A stretch of DNA of 64,000 bases from Lachnospiraceae bacterium (GCA_031272985.1 JAISSU010000016.1:62001-126000), one strand, 5' to 3'. Shown: positions 8,473 through 17,491, counted from the first letter of the stretch. Notes: generated by a model from the sequence alone, not told the origin. A program made the numbers and translations.

Positions 8473-8828
8473 TGGGCATTCGAATCCGCAGTAAAAGAAA
8501 TTTGCTCGACTATGTGCCTGTTAAAAACAAAGAAAACGAAACAACTTATTCAGAACAAGGGTTGGTTCGGATTCACATTAAACGTAACAGCTTGTTTGAG
8601 CGTTTCCTGCGCAAATTTAAAGAAATACCAAAAGAGTTTGTTGTTAAACTCGACGAATTCGGCACCTTCGTCTGGGACGAAATTGATTCACGAAAAACCA
8701 TTTTTGAAATCGGAAAAGCGTTTAATACAAGATTCAATGAGGAAAACGATGCGGATTATGCCCGCACCGCGCAATTTATGAAACTGTTGAAAAATAATAA
8801 TCTGATAACGTTAGTATTTAAGAAGTAA
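8469..8828 (+). CDS. PqqD-like (RiPP recognition element-type) protein
   Basis: The 119-residue protein has an N-terminal basic stretch, then a PqqD-like winged-helix domain (about residues 30-118). This includes the typical FVVKLDEFGTFVWDEIDSRK turn and the closing FMKLLKNNNLITL helix-strand. PqqD domains bind leader peptides of ribosomally made, modified peptides (RiPPs) and present them to maturases. Here no radical SAM maturase or precursor gene is adjacent; the only partner is the OPT transporter, overlapped by ATGA at 8469. A role in peptide recognition for the transporter is an inference. The 3' end overlaps the convergent aroC by 18 bases. Confidence 0.75.
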   Translation: MMGIRIRSKRNLLDYVPVKNKENETTYSEQGLVRIHIKRNSLFERFLRKFKEIPKEFVVKLDEFGTFVWDEIDSRKTIFEIGKAFNTRFNEENDADYARTAQFMKLLKNNNLITLVFKK

Positions 8829-9872
8829 GAGGTCGGCTATCGTAATTGCGGCCATTGCTTCAGCGACGACCACGGCTCTTGGAACAATACAGGGGTCGTG
8901 GCGTCCTTTTATATTAAGGCTAACGGCTTCTTTGTTATTATTAACGGTGTTTTGAGGCTGTGCTATGGAAGCGGTCGGTTTTACGGCGAGTCTGTATACC
9001 AAAGGCGACCCGTCACTAATGCCGCCGAGAATACCTCCGGCATGATTGGTGGATTTGCTAATCCCATTGTCCTTAATGATAAAGGCATCATTATGCTCGC
9101 TTCCGCGCATAGTAGCTGCAGCAAATCCGTCTCCGAATTCGACGCCTTTTACCGCGCCAATCGAAAAGAACGCCTTTCCAAGCTCGGCATCTAATTTTGA
9201 AAATACCGGTTCACCGATTCCGGCTTGCAGATCATAAACCTGACCTTCAATAATGCCGCCTACGGAATTTTTCTCAGCTACTGCTTCTTTGATTAGGTCC
9301 GAAGCCTTCGCTGCGTAAACATTGCTTGGCATGTATAAGGAGTTCTCGCTGATTTCTGCGAGGTGGTAATCACTTATTGGCACAGTGATATTTCCGATTG
9401 ATTTTGTGTAAGTCAGAAAATGAATGCCCTTTGTCCTAAGAAACGCCATTGCGACAGCGCCGGCAGCCACACGAGCCGCTGTTTCGCGCCCCGAAGAGCG
9501 TCCGCCTCCGCGATAGTCTCTTATGCCGTATTTCATTTCGTATGTATAATCTGCATGCCCGGGGCGAAATACATCTTTCAGATCGTCATAATCGGAAAAG
9601 TGCATATCCCTGTTTCTAATTATTAAAGAAATGGGAGTGCCGGTTGTTTTTCCATCAAAAACGCCTGAAAGTATCTCAACTTCATCACTTTCGGTTCTCT
9701 TTGTAGTAAACTCGCTTTGTCCCGGCTTTCTTCTATTAAGAAATGATTGGATGAAAGCAGTATCAAGCACAATTCCCGAAGGACATCCGTCTACGACTGC
9801 GCCGATTGCGCTGCCGTGTGACTCACCCCAAGTAGTTACCCGAAAAATACATCCTATTGAAGAACCGGCCAT
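8811..9872 (-). CDS. aroC: Chorismate synthase
   Basis: This is a 353-residue enzyme of the shikimate pathway that converts 5-enolpyruvylshikimate-3-phosphate to chorismate using reduced FMN. Seen motifs include GESHGSAIGAVVDGCPSG near the N-terminus, RPGHADYTYEMKYG, the DYRGGGRSSGRETAARVAAGA core, and a C-terminal RHDPCIVPRAVVVAEAM. The start ATG at 9872 has GAGGTG upstream on the - strand. It is alone on the - strand between two + operons. Its 3' end overlaps the PqqD-like gene tail to tail. Confidence 0.97.
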   Translation of the reverse strand: MAGSSIGCIFRVTTWGESHGSAIGAVVDGCPSGIVLDTAFIQSFLNRRKPGQSEFTTKRTESDEVEILSGVFDGKTTGTPISLIIRNRDMHFSDYDDLKDVFRPGHADYTYEMKYGIRDYRGGGRSSGRETAARVAAGAVAMAFLRTKGIHFLTYTKSIGNITVPISDYHLAEISENSLYMPSNVYAAKASDLIKEAVAEKNSVGGIIEGQVYDLQAGIGEPVFSKLDAELGKAFFSIGAVKGVEFGDGFAAATMRGSEHNDAFIIKDNGISKSTNHAGGILGGISDGSPLVYRLAVKPTASIAQPQNTVNNNKEAVSLNIKGRHDPCIVPRAVVVAEAMAAITIADLLLLKY

Positions 9873-9931
9873 AATTACACCTCGTTTGCTATAAAATTTT
9901 GATGGAAACTTAATAATTAGCCAAAGTTTAA

Positions 9932-9960
9932 TTGCACAATCTGTTAAACTATAATATAAT
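9932..9960 (+). promoter_or_regulatory. Promoter of the L,D-transpeptidase gene
   Basis: TTGCAC (9932-9937), 17 bases, TATAAT (9955-9960). Because the -10 box overlaps the upstream ATG at 9959, that ATG cannot be the start; this supports ATG 10007. Confidence 0.65.
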
Positions 9961-10006
9961 GAATTCTGAGTTAAAAGTCTACAAAAACGTGGTTGGAGAG
10001 TTGTTC

Positions 10007-12124
10007 ATGAATGACAAGGAGCTACGAAACACCTTGGGGGAAGATTCGCAGGATGTAGCGGAAAGCATTGTCCGGGAGTTGCTCGGAGAAATCGAAAACG
10101 AAAAAAAAGCGAAAAACGGTCTTGAAAACAATAGGCCTTTAGAATCAACGGCAAATGGGGGAAATGGATATGAGTCAGAAAAAACTAAACCAAAGCAATC
10201 TGAAAAAATCCCTTACGAACCCGATCAAAAAAGAAATCAAAAAGCAGGGACGCAAAACATTGAAAGCCGTAAAAAAAGGTCGAACAACAATTTTGATCCT
10301 GTATTTTCTGCTGATGATAATCTCAAGGCTCCCGCAGTGGATCCCGATGTTCAAAAAGAAGAACGCTTAGATTCGATAGTCGCCTCTGCTATTGTAAACG
10401 GGAATAACGGAAACCACCACAGCACTCCTAATGGTAACGGAAATAAGGCAGTGAAAAATGGCACGATATCAGCTAAAGAAAAAAGAGAAGCTGATAATAT
10501 TGTTAATGACATAAAGCAAGAGATAAAAAACAGAAACGGAAACGCAAACGTGCCTTCTGATGGTAACAGAAATGCCAATGGTAATGGTAATAAGTCCTCA
10601 AACGGAAATGGCGGATATAAGCGAAACGAAAATGGAAATGTAAACGGAAATGGTCATATATCGACGACGCCTCGACCGGTGAATCGGGCGCCTGTACCGA
10701 TTGACGAGGAGGACGAAGCACCGAAAAGCCATAAAGTAAGGAATGCCTTGCTTATTACGTTTGGTTCTATTCTTCTTGTGTTAATTGGAATATATGTCGG
10801 TTTTGCTCTGTATTTTAAGACGCACTTTGAGTTTTATACGAGCCTTAACGGTTTAAATGTCACAATGCAAAGCGTTGAGGATGTAAAAAACGGAATTCGT
10901 GGTCAGGTCGCTGATTATTCTATTATCATAGAAGAGGCTGACTCAAAAACAGAAACTCTCGCCGGAAAAGATATTGACCTAAAATATGTGGACGGTGATG
11001 AAATCCAGAATTTATTAGATTCTCAAAACAGCTGGCTATGGCCAGAAGTGCTTTGGAATCACTCTTTGCTTTCGACGCCGATAGGTCTTAGTTACGATAA
11101 GGATTTATTTACTGAGAAAATACGTACTCTTGAGTGTATGGATTTATCAAAACAGGTGGACGCCATTGATGCAAAGCCCGTTTTTGAAGACACAAAGTTT
11201 GAGATTGAGTCAGAAAAGGCCGGAACGCAGTTGGACACATCGACTTTTGTGTCAGAGCTGGGGAAGGCGATTATGGGATTTTCGCCGTCGGTTAATCTGG
11301 TGGAGACAGGTTGTTATGTACAGCCGAGATTTACCTCGGAGTCGAAAGAAGTAATAGAGGCATGTGACGAATTAAATTCTTATCTCGGAGCGGAAATTAC
11401 TTTAGACTTTGATCCTTATACCGAGGTGGTGGACGCTGCCGTTATTTCGCAATGGCTTTCCACTGACCCTAATATGGGAGTAGTTTTTGATGAAGATGCT
11501 ATAGGGGAATATGTTGCGGAATTAGCCGAGAAATACGATACAAAAGGCAAGGACAGAAATTTCGTTACGGCGAATGGAAATACAGTTACTGTCAGCGGAG
11601 GTTACTACGGCTGGGAATTGGACCAGGAAACTGAAGTCACCGATTTAACGGAGAATATTAAGAATAAAGATAAGCTGAAGCGAGAACCGGCCTATCTCAG
11701 CAAAGCCGCCAGCCATGGCGAGAAAGAGTGGGGAGATACATATGCCGAGGTGGATCTGTCTTCGCAGCATATGTGGTTCTTTAAAGATGGGGAATTGGTT
11801 GTCGAATCGGATGTCGTAACGGGAAATCCCAATAAAGGCAATGCGACGCCCCAGGGATGGTACTCTATTTATTATACTGCCAGTCCTGCGGTGCTTAGGG
11901 GCAGACGATTGTCGGGAGGCGGTTATGAATACGAAACTCCTGTTAAATACTGGATGCCTTTTAATAATGGCATAGGTTTTCATGATGCTACTTGGCAGCC
12001 GTCTTTTGGGGGGAACAGATATACCTATGGCGGTTCACACGGTTGCGTAAACATGCCGTACGCAAAGGCACAGGCTTTATATGCGGTAATAACCGCAGGT
12101 ACACCTGTTATTTGCCATTACTGA
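10007..12124 (+). CDS. Membrane-anchored L,D-transpeptidase (YkuD) with N/G-rich cytoplasmic region
   Basis: The 705-residue protein has an N-terminal hydrophilic region that includes an Asn/Gly-rich stretch (about residues 125-220). One membrane helix follows (about 244-270, LLITFGSILLVLIGIYVGF), then a PG_binding_4-like region, and a C-terminal YkuD catalytic domain with SHGCVNMP and nucleophile Cys680. YkuD enzymes make 3-3 crosslinks in peptidoglycan or attach proteins to it, so the catalytic half acts outside the membrane while the N/G-rich half stays inside. ATG 10007 is chosen because GGAGAG lies 6 bases upstream and the promoter overlaps the earlier ATG. The low-complexity DNA is rich in AAYGGN repeats. 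Likely monocistronic or read through into tgt. Confidence 0.9.
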   Translation: MNDKELRNTLGEDSQDVAESIVRELLGEIENEKKAKNGLENNRPLESTANGGNGYESEKTKPKQSEKIPYEPDQKRNQKAGTQNIESRKKRSNNNFDPVFSADDNLKAPAVDPDVQKEERLDSIVASAIVNGNNGNHHSTPNGNGNKAVKNGTISAKEKREADNIVNDIKQEIKNRNGNANVPSDGNRNANGNGNKSSNGNGGYKRNENGNVNGNGHISTTPRPVNRAPVPIDEEDEAPKSHKVRNALLITFGSILLVLIGIYVGFALYFKTHFEFYTSLNGLNVTMQSVEDVKNGIRGQVADYSIIIEEADSKTETLAGKDIDLKYVDGDEIQNLLDSQNSWLWPEVLWNHSLLSTPIGLSYDKDLFTEKIRTLECMDLSKQVDAIDAKPVFEDTKFEIESEKAGTQLDTSTFVSELGKAIMGFSPSVNLVETGCYVQPRFTSESKEVIEACDELNSYLGAEITLDFDPYTEVVDAAVISQWLSTDPNMGVVFDEDAIGEYVAELAEKYDTKGKDRNFVTANGNTVTVSGGYYGWELDQETEVTDLTENIKNKDKLKREPAYLSKAASHGEKEWGDTYAEVDLSSQHMWFFKDGELVVESDVVTGNPNKGNATPQGWYSIYYTASPAVLRGRRLSGGGYEYETPVKYWMPFNNGIGFHDATWQPSFGGNRYTYGGSHGCVNMPYAKAQALYAVITAGTPVICHY

Positions 12125-12177
12125 TAATTGAAAGTTGATTGGTACACGTAAATAGACTTTGAGGTTTTTCATTAATA

Positions 12178-13305
12178 ATGTATGAATTAATTGCCGAATC
12201 CGGCAAAGCAAAAAGAGGAAGGCTTAATACAGCGCATGGGGTCATTGAGACCCCTGTCTTTATGAATGTGGGAACAGCCGGAGCTATAAAGGGGGCTGTT
12301 TCTACGGATGATCTGTTAAGTATTAAAACACAAGTCCAGCTTTCAAATACTTATCATCTGCATGTCAGGACAGGTGATGCAGTAATAAAGGAACTCGGCG
12401 GATTGCATACATTCATGCATTGGGAGCGTCCGATTCTAACAGACTCGGGCGGTTTTCAGGTTTTTTCCCTTGCAGGGCTTCGTAAAATCAAAGAAGAGGG
12501 TGTCACTTTTCAATCGCATATAGATGGACGACGCATTTTCATGGGACCCGAAGAGAGCATGAGAATTCAATCAAATCTGGGTTCCGATATTGCAATGGCA
12601 TTTGACGAATGCCCTTCGAGCATAGCCAATAGGGACTATATGGAAGATTCTGTAGACAGGACAACGAGGTGGCTTTCACGCTGCGTTTCTGAGCACGAGA
12701 GATTAAATGCACTTTCTGATACTTTAAATCCGAAACAATTGTTATTCGGAATTAATCAGGGCGGAGTTTATGATGATATCCGCATCAGACACGCGAAAGA
12801 AATCTCGGAATTGCCTTTGGATGGCTTTGCCATAGGGGGACTTGCTGTTGGCGAATCGCATGAGGAAATGTACAGGATTTTAGATGAAGTGGTGCCACAT
12901 CTGCCAAAAAATAAACCTACATATCTGATGGGGGTTGGAACGCCTGAGAATATTCTTGAAGCCATCGAGAGGGGAGTGGATTTTTTTGACTGCGTATATC
13001 CCACGAGAAACGGACGCCACGGACACGCATACACGAATGCCGGAAAACTCAATCTGTTTAATCAGCAATACGAAAAAGATATGTCTCCGATTGAAGAGGG
13101 ATGTAATTGTCCGGCTTGCAAATCATATTCCAGAGCGTACATCAGGCACCTCCTTAAAGCAGGTGAAATGCTTGGTATGAGATTGTTGGTTCTGCATAAT
13201 CTTTATTATTATAATACCCTTATGGAAGAAATACGGGAGGCAATCGAAAACGGAAAATACTCTGCGTTCAAGAAGGCGAAAATTGAGAAATTACACCTTG
13301 TTTAG
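12178..13305 (+). CDS. tgt: tRNA-guanine (queuine/preQ1) transglycosylase
   Basis: This 375-residue enzyme exchanges guanine 34 of Asp, Asn, His and Tyr tRNAs for preQ1. Motifs seen are the catalytic TDSGGFQVFSL, INQGGVYDDIR, AIGGLAVGE, the second aspartate region FFDCVYPTRNGRHG, and the zinc site CNCPACKSYSRAYIRHL with three Cys and one His. Length matches the bacterial family. GAGGT precedes ATG 12178. queA, ruvB and yajC, frequent neighbours elsewhere, are not here. Confidence 0.97.
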   Translation: MYELIAESGKAKRGRLNTAHGVIETPVFMNVGTAGAIKGAVSTDDLLSIKTQVQLSNTYHLHVRTGDAVIKELGGLHTFMHWERPILTDSGGFQVFSLAGLRKIKEEGVTFQSHIDGRRIFMGPEESMRIQSNLGSDIAMAFDECPSSIANRDYMEDSVDRTTRWLSRCVSEHERLNALSDTLNPKQLLFGINQGGVYDDIRIRHAKEISELPLDGFAIGGLAVGESHEEMYRILDEVVPHLPKNKPTYLMGVGTPENILEAIERGVDFFDCVYPTRNGRHGHAYTNAGKLNLFNQQYEKDMSPIEEGCNCPACKSYSRAYIRHLLKAGEMLGMRLLVLHNLYYYNTLMEEIREAIENGKYSAFKKAKIEKLHLV

Positions 13306-13326
13306 TCCGATTGGCTTTGTTATACT
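13298..13326 (+). promoter_or_regulatory. Promoter of pta
   Basis: TTGTTT (13298-13303, overlapping the end of tgt), a 17-base spacer and TATACT (13321-13326). The leader to pta is about 70 bases. Confidence 0.5.
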
Positions 13327-13405
13327 TTTTAGGAGATGTTAATAAAAGGTTTATGGGTTTCCTTTAATAATAACCCAAATAAAATAGTGCGAGGAGTCGT
13401 TGGAA

Positions 13406-14407
13406 ATGGGATTCATAGATGACGTTAAAGCAAAGGCAAAGGAAAACTTAAAGACTATAGTACTGCCGGAATCAGAGGATGTTAGGACTTATGAGGCGGC
13501 AGCGGCGGTTTTGAAAGAGGGGACAGCAAAGCTTGTGATTATCGGCAGTGAGGCTGAAATTGCAGCAAAAAAAGGAGATTTTGACATTAGCGGTGCTACA
13601 ATAGTAGATCCTGCCACGAGTGAGAAAACACCGGCTTACATTGATAAATTGGTGGAGCTGCGTCAGGCAAAGGGATTGACCCGCGAACAAGCAGAAGATT
13701 TGATTCTTCACAATTACACTTATTTCGGGGTAATGATGATTAAAATGGGTGACGCGGACGGTCTCGTATCGGGGGCATGTCATTCTACGGCGGATACATT
13801 ACGTCCTTGCCTGCAGATTCTTAAGACCAAACCAGGTGTGAAATTAGTTTCATCTTTCTTTATTATGGTTGTTCCGGATTGTACTTTAGGCGCTAATGGA
13901 ATCTTTTTGTTCGCTGATTGCGCTCTCGAACAAAATCCGGATCCCGAAAAGCTTGCAGCCATTGCGCTTTCATCTGCCGAATCTTTTAAGTCAATGCTTG
14001 GAATAGAGCCGATTGTTGCGCTTTTGTCGCATTCCACTAAAGGTAGCGCGAAACACGCAGATGTGGACAAAGTCGTTGAAGCGACCCGGATTGCTAAGGA
14101 AAATGCTCCGGAAGGCTTAATGATTGACGGGGAATATCAGCTCGACGCCGCTTTGATAGAGGCTGTGGGACAGTTAAAAGCTCCGGGAAGTCCTGTTGCC
14201 GGAAAGGCTAATTGCCTCATATTCCCTGATTTGGATGCTGCGAATATCGGATACAAATTAGTTCAGAGATTAGCCAAAGCCGAAGCCTACGGACCGATCT
14301 GTCAGGGAATAGCAGCTCCTGTAAATGATCTTTCCAGAGGATGTTCGGCAAAGGATATAGAAGGTGTTGTGGCTATTACTGCCGTACAAGCACAGGCGCA
14401 AGCATAG
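13406..14407 (+). CDS. pta: Phosphate acetyltransferase
   Basis: This 333-residue short-form Pta converts acetyl-CoA and phosphate to acetyl phosphate. The TIVLPESEDVRTYEAA start, DGLVSGACHSTADTLRP and the C-terminal FPDLDAANIGYKLVQRLA are family signatures; the regulatory N-terminal domains of the enterobacterial long form are absent. ATG 13406 is preferred to the in-frame TTG at 13400 because GAGGAG (13391-13396) is 9 bases from the ATG but only 3 from the TTG. It pairs with ackA 99 bases downstream for ATP formation from acetyl-CoA. Confidence 0.97.
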   Translation: MGFIDDVKAKAKENLKTIVLPESEDVRTYEAAAAVLKEGTAKLVIIGSEAEIAAKKGDFDISGATIVDPATSEKTPAYIDKLVELRQAKGLTREQAEDLILHNYTYFGVMMIKMGDADGLVSGACHSTADTLRPCLQILKTKPGVKLVSSFFIMVVPDCTLGANGIFLFADCALEQNPDPEKLAAIALSSAESFKSMLGIEPIVALLSHSTKGSAKHADVDKVVEATRIAKENAPEGLMIDGEYQLDAALIEAVGQLKAPGSPVAGKANCLIFPDLDAANIGYKLVQRLAKAEAYGPICQGIAAPVNDLSRGCSAKDIEGVVAITAVQAQAQA

Positions 14408-14506
14408 ATAAAGAAAATAAAACCAAAATTTGAATTTCATTTTGCGAAAAACTAAATACTACATTATGCTAAACGAAAAAGAACATAATAGAAAGAGGTA
14501 TAAAAC

Positions 14507-15697
14507 ATGAATGTATTGGTAATAAACTGTGGAAGCTCTTCACTTAAATTTCAATTGATTGATTCAGAGACTGAAAGCGTACTCGCGAAAGGTCTTTGTG
14601 AGCGCATAGGAATTGACGGGAGCCTTACCTATCAAGCAGGAGATAATGAAAAAGTGACGAGTGAAAAGCCTATGCCTACGCATTCCGAAGCGATTCAATT
14701 CGTAATCGAGGCTTTGACTTCTTCTGAGAGCGGCGTTGTTAAGAGCCTCTCGGAAATCGGAGCCGTGGGTCATAGAATTGTACACGGCGGAGAGAAATTC
14801 GCAAAATCTGCTATTATTAATGAAGAAGTTTTAGCTGCCATCGAGGAATGCAATGATTTGGCACCGCTTCATAATCCTGCTAATCTGATTGGCGTAAATG
14901 CCTGTTTAAAGCTCATGCCTGAAACGCCAATGGTAGCAGTTTTCGATACTGCGTTCCATCAGACAATGCCTGCTAAGGCTTATATGTACGGCATTGCGTA
15001 TGATTACTATGATAAATATAAAGTTCGCCGTTACGGTTTTCATGGAACGAGCCATTCTTATGTTTCAAAAAGAGCTGCAGCATTTGTCGGAAAGCCTTAT
15101 GATGGCGTAAAGACAATTGTCTGCCATCTCGGAAATGGTTCCAGCATCTCGGCGGTATTAAACGGAGAGTCAGTAGACACTTCAATGGGAATGACTCCGT
15201 TGGAAGGTCTGGTAATGGGCACGCGCTCGGGAGATCTTGACCCGGCTATCTTAGAATTCCTTGCCAAAAAAGAAGGAAAAGATGTTTTTGAGCTAATGAG
15301 TATTCTTAATAAAAAATCCGGCGTGTTTGGTCTTTCAGGGAATCTATCAAGCGATTTCCGCGATTTAGAGACGGCTGCAAATGAAGGCAATGATAAGGCG
15401 CGAATCGCTCTAGAGGTGTTTGCTTACCGCGTAGCCAAGTACGTAGGAGCTTATGTGGCGGCCATGAATGGTGTGGACGTCATCGCTTTTACGGCGGGGA
15501 TCGGTGAAAATTCAGGCACAGTCAGAAAGAGTGTTTTGAATTACTTAGGCTTCCTTGGGATTACTCTTGATGAAGACGCCAATAAAAAGCGAGGAGAGGA
15601 AATCCAGATCTCCACAGCCGATTCAAAGGTCAAGGTGCTTGTAATACCGACCAACGAAGAATTAACAATTGCAAGAGAAACTGTCGAACTGGTTTAA
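14507..15697 (+). CDS. ackA: Acetate kinase
   Basis: The 396-residue enzyme makes ATP and acetate from acetyl phosphate. The N-terminal VLVINCGSSSLKFQLID, HRIVHGGEKF, YGFHGTSHSYVSKRAA, HLGNGSSISAV and TAGIGENS are the ASKHA-fold phosphate, adenosine and catalytic motifs. AAAGAGG precedes ATG 14507. No clear terminator separates it from pta, so the two may be co-transcribed. rpmF downstream has its own promoter. Confidence 0.97.
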   Translation: MNVLVINCGSSSLKFQLIDSETESVLAKGLCERIGIDGSLTYQAGDNEKVTSEKPMPTHSEAIQFVIEALTSSESGVVKSLSEIGAVGHRIVHGGEKFAKSAIINEEVLAAIEECNDLAPLHNPANLIGVNACLKLMPETPMVAVFDTAFHQTMPAKAYMYGIAYDYYDKYKVRRYGFHGTSHSYVSKRAAAFVGKPYDGVKTIVCHLGNGSSISAVLNGESVDTSMGMTPLEGLVMGTRSGDLDPAILEFLAKKEGKDVFELMSILNKKSGVFGLSGNLSSDFRDLETAANEGNDKARIALEVFAYRVAKYVGAYVAAMNGVDVIAFTAGIGENSGTVRKSVLNYLGFLGITLDEDANKKRGEEIQISTADSKVKVLVIPTNEELTIARETVELV

Positions 15698-15720
15698 TTT
15701 GCGTTTATTTTCAAAAAGCA

Positions 15721-15750
15721 TTGACAAAAGTGCATACATTTGCTTATAAT
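15721..15750 (+). promoter_or_regulatory. Promoter of rpmF
   Basis: Consensus TTGACA (15721-15726), an 18-base spacer and consensus TATAAT (15745-15750). It is the strongest promoter match in the window, as expected for a ribosomal protein gene. Confidence 0.8.
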
Positions 15751-15785
15751 AGCTTTCGTTGCACAAATTAAATCCTTACCCTAAT

Positions 15786-15851
15786 GCGGAAAGAACAATT
15801 AACTCCGCTGCTTGGGAAGGCATTATAGATAGCATTTTCCCAAGAAGGAGG
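15786..15851 (+). promoter_or_regulatory. Two tandem hairpins in the rpmF leader next to the ribosome binding site
   Basis: Hairpin 1: GCGGA (15786-15790) pairs with TCCGC (15804-15808). Hairpin 2: CTTGGGAA (15811-15818) pairs with TTCCCAAG (15837-15844). The AAGGAGGTG ribosome binding site begins right after the second arm. This layout could allow translational control of L32; no known riboswitch or leader family is recognised. Confidence 0.45.
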
Positions 15852-15860
15852 TGGAGACAT

Positions 15861-16043
15861 ATGTCAATTTGTCCTAAAAATAAATCCTCAAAAGGCAGGA
15901 GAGATCAAAGACGCGCTAATTGGAAACTCGGACCGGTGAATTTAGTCAAATGCAGTAAATGCGGAGCTCTTATGATGCCGCACAGGGTTTGTAAGGCTTG
16001 TGGTTCTTACAATAAAAAAGAGATTATCAAAGTTGAAGATTAA
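15861..16043 (+). CDS. rpmF: 50S ribosomal protein L32
   Basis: The 60-residue protein starts MSICPKNKSSKGRRDQRRAN and has the two zinc-binding CxxC pairs (CSKCG and CKACG). AAGGAGGTG sits 8 to 10 bases before ATG 15861; a longer frame from 15759 has no ribosome binding site and adds a sequence unlike L32. In many bacteria yceD (DUF177) directly precedes rpmF; here the space between ackA and rpmF holds only the promoter and leader hairpins. Confidence 0.96.
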   Translation: MSICPKNKSSKGRRDQRRANWKLGPVNLVKCSKCGALMMPHRVCKACGSYNKKEIIKVED

Positions 16044-16055
16044 TAAGTTTAATCA

Positions 16056-16085
16056 GGGGACTTGACGGTTTAAGTCTCCTTTTTA
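16056..16085 (+). terminator. Terminator after rpmF
   Basis: Ten-base-pair stem GGGGACTTGA (16056-16065) with TTAAGTCTCC (16070-16079), two G-U pairs, loop CGGT, then TTTTTA. Confidence 0.75.
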
Positions 16086-16117
16086 TTACAGAAAATAAAA
16101 ATAGTATTGTTTAAACG

Positions 16118-16146
16118 TTGCTTTTTTATTCGTTGTTTAGTAGAAT
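16118..16146 (+). promoter_or_regulatory. Promoter of plsX
   Basis: TTGCTT (16118-16123), 17 bases, TAGAAT (16141-16146), 27 bases before the plsX GTG. Together with the preceding terminator it separates plsX from rpmF transcription. Confidence 0.55.
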
Positions 16147-16172
16147 TGAATTAATGAAGCAGGAGGCATGGA

Positions 16173-17189
16173 GTGAAGGATACTATTCGCATTGCATTAG
16201 ACGCCATGGGCGGTGATAATGCCCCTTTGGAAATTGTTAAGGGGGCTGTAGACGCCGTCAGACAGGAAAGCGCTGTACATGTATTGTTAGTTGGGGATGC
16301 AGAGCGAATTTCTGTCGAATTGTCAAAATATGAATATCCAAAGACTCAGATCGAAATAGTATTGGCTACGGAGGTGATCGAGACTGATGAACCGCCTGTT
16401 AATGCAATCAGGCGAAAAAAGGATTCTTCGATTGTAGTCGGAATGAGATTGGTAAAGGATGGTGCGGCTGACGCTTTTGTTTCAGCCGGCAGCACCGGAG
16501 CGGTGTTAGTGGGAGCACAGCTTATTATCGGCAGGATAAAAGGTGTGGACAGGCCGCCTTTAGCTCCGGTGATACCCACCGCAAATGGCTTTTCGCTATT
16601 AATCGATTGTGGCGCAAATGTTGACGCGAGACCCGCGCATCTCGTTCAGTTCGCCAAAATGGGCTCTATCTATATGAAATATGTTCTCGGTGTGGAAAAT
16701 CCGAGAGTCGGACTGGTTAATATTGGCGCTGAAGAAGAAAAAGGAAATGCTCTCGTAAAGGAGACAATGCCGCTCTTAAAAGAAACTTCCGACATTAATT
16801 TTATAGGTTCCGTAGAGGCCAGAGATATTGCATGGGGTGGCGCGGACGTAGTTGTTTGTGAAGCATTTGTTGGAAATGTTATCCTGAAAATGTATGAAGG
16901 CGTAGGCGGGGTTCTGATTTCAAAGATAAAAGAAAGCATAACCAATGGGATTAAAAATAAGCTCGGAGCGCTATTGATAAAAAAATCGCTTAAAAAGACC
17001 TTGAAGGCCTTTGACTCAGGAGAATATGGAGGGGCGCCAATGCTGGGTCTGAATGCTTTGGCGGTAAAAACGCACGGAAATTCAAAAGCAAGGGAAATAA
17101 CCAATACTCTGCTGCAATGTGTTACGTTTAAGGAACAAAGGATCAGTGAGAGGATAAGGGAGTGCATTCAATCGGACGCCGCAGAATAG
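16173..17189 (+). CDS. plsX: Phosphate acyltransferase PlsX
   Basis: The 338-residue enzyme forms acyl phosphate from acyl-ACP, the first step toward phosphatidic acid. The start IRIALDAMGGDNAP, the SAGSTGAVLVGA segment, and GFVGN-like AFVGNVILKMYEGVGG are typical. It begins with GTG 16173, with AGGAGG (16161-16166) 6 bases before it. acpP follows after 49 bases, providing the carrier it uses. Confidence 0.96.
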   Translation: MKDTIRIALDAMGGDNAPLEIVKGAVDAVRQESAVHVLLVGDAERISVELSKYEYPKTQIEIVLATEVIETDEPPVNAIRRKKDSSIVVGMRLVKDGAADAFVSAGSTGAVLVGAQLIIGRIKGVDRPPLAPVIPTANGFSLLIDCGANVDARPAHLVQFAKMGSIYMKYVLGVENPRVGLVNIGAEEEKGNALVKETMPLLKETSDINFIGSVEARDIAWGGADVVVCEAFVGNVILKMYEGVGGVLISKIKESITNGIKNKLGALLIKKSLKKTLKAFDSGEYGGAPMLGLNALAVKTHGNSKAREITNTLLQCVTFKEQRISERIRECIQSDAAE

Positions 17190-17238
17190 AATTTGCGTTC
17201 TTTGAATAGAAACTCGTGACAGAAAGGAAGAAAAGAGT

Positions 17239-17472
17239 ATGGAATTTGAAAAATTACAGGATATCATTGCTGATGTGCTGAATGTGGACAAGGATGAGAT
17301 TAAGTTGGAAACAACTTTTGTTGATGATTTGGGAGCTGACTCTTTAGATATTTTTCAGATTATCATGGGAATAGAAGAGACCTTTGATTTGGAAATCGAC
17401 AATGAAAGTGCCGAGAAGATTGTAACTGTTGCTGATGCCGTTGACCAGATTAAAAAATCCACTAATAATTAG
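17239..17472 (+). CDS. acpP: Acyl carrier protein
   Basis: The 77-residue acidic protein has the phosphopantetheine site DLGADSLD with Ser35. It carries growing fatty acids for the type II synthase and donates acyl groups to PlsX. GAAAGGAAG precedes ATG 17239. The usual fab genes are not nearby. A weak hairpin terminator follows, then rnc. Confidence 0.97.
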   Translation: MEFEKLQDIIADVLNVDKDEIKLETTFVDDLGADSLDIFQIIMGIEETFDLEIDNESAEKIVTVADAVDQIKKSTNN

Positions 17473-17491
17473 ACTTGAGAACTTTGGGGAG

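Noticed and set aside
10155..10370. Overlapping + frame encoding a 71-residue peptide with a basic start and a hydrophobic end, inside the L,D-transpeptidase gene
   Set aside because: A GGGGGA-like stretch precedes it, but it lies in low-complexity A-rich DNA, where such Lys/Ile-rich frames appear by chance, and no independent promoter is seen.
15759..15860. Extended N-terminus for L32 starting at 15759
   Set aside because: It covers the leader hairpins and ribosome binding site; the added residues do not resemble L32 or YceD.
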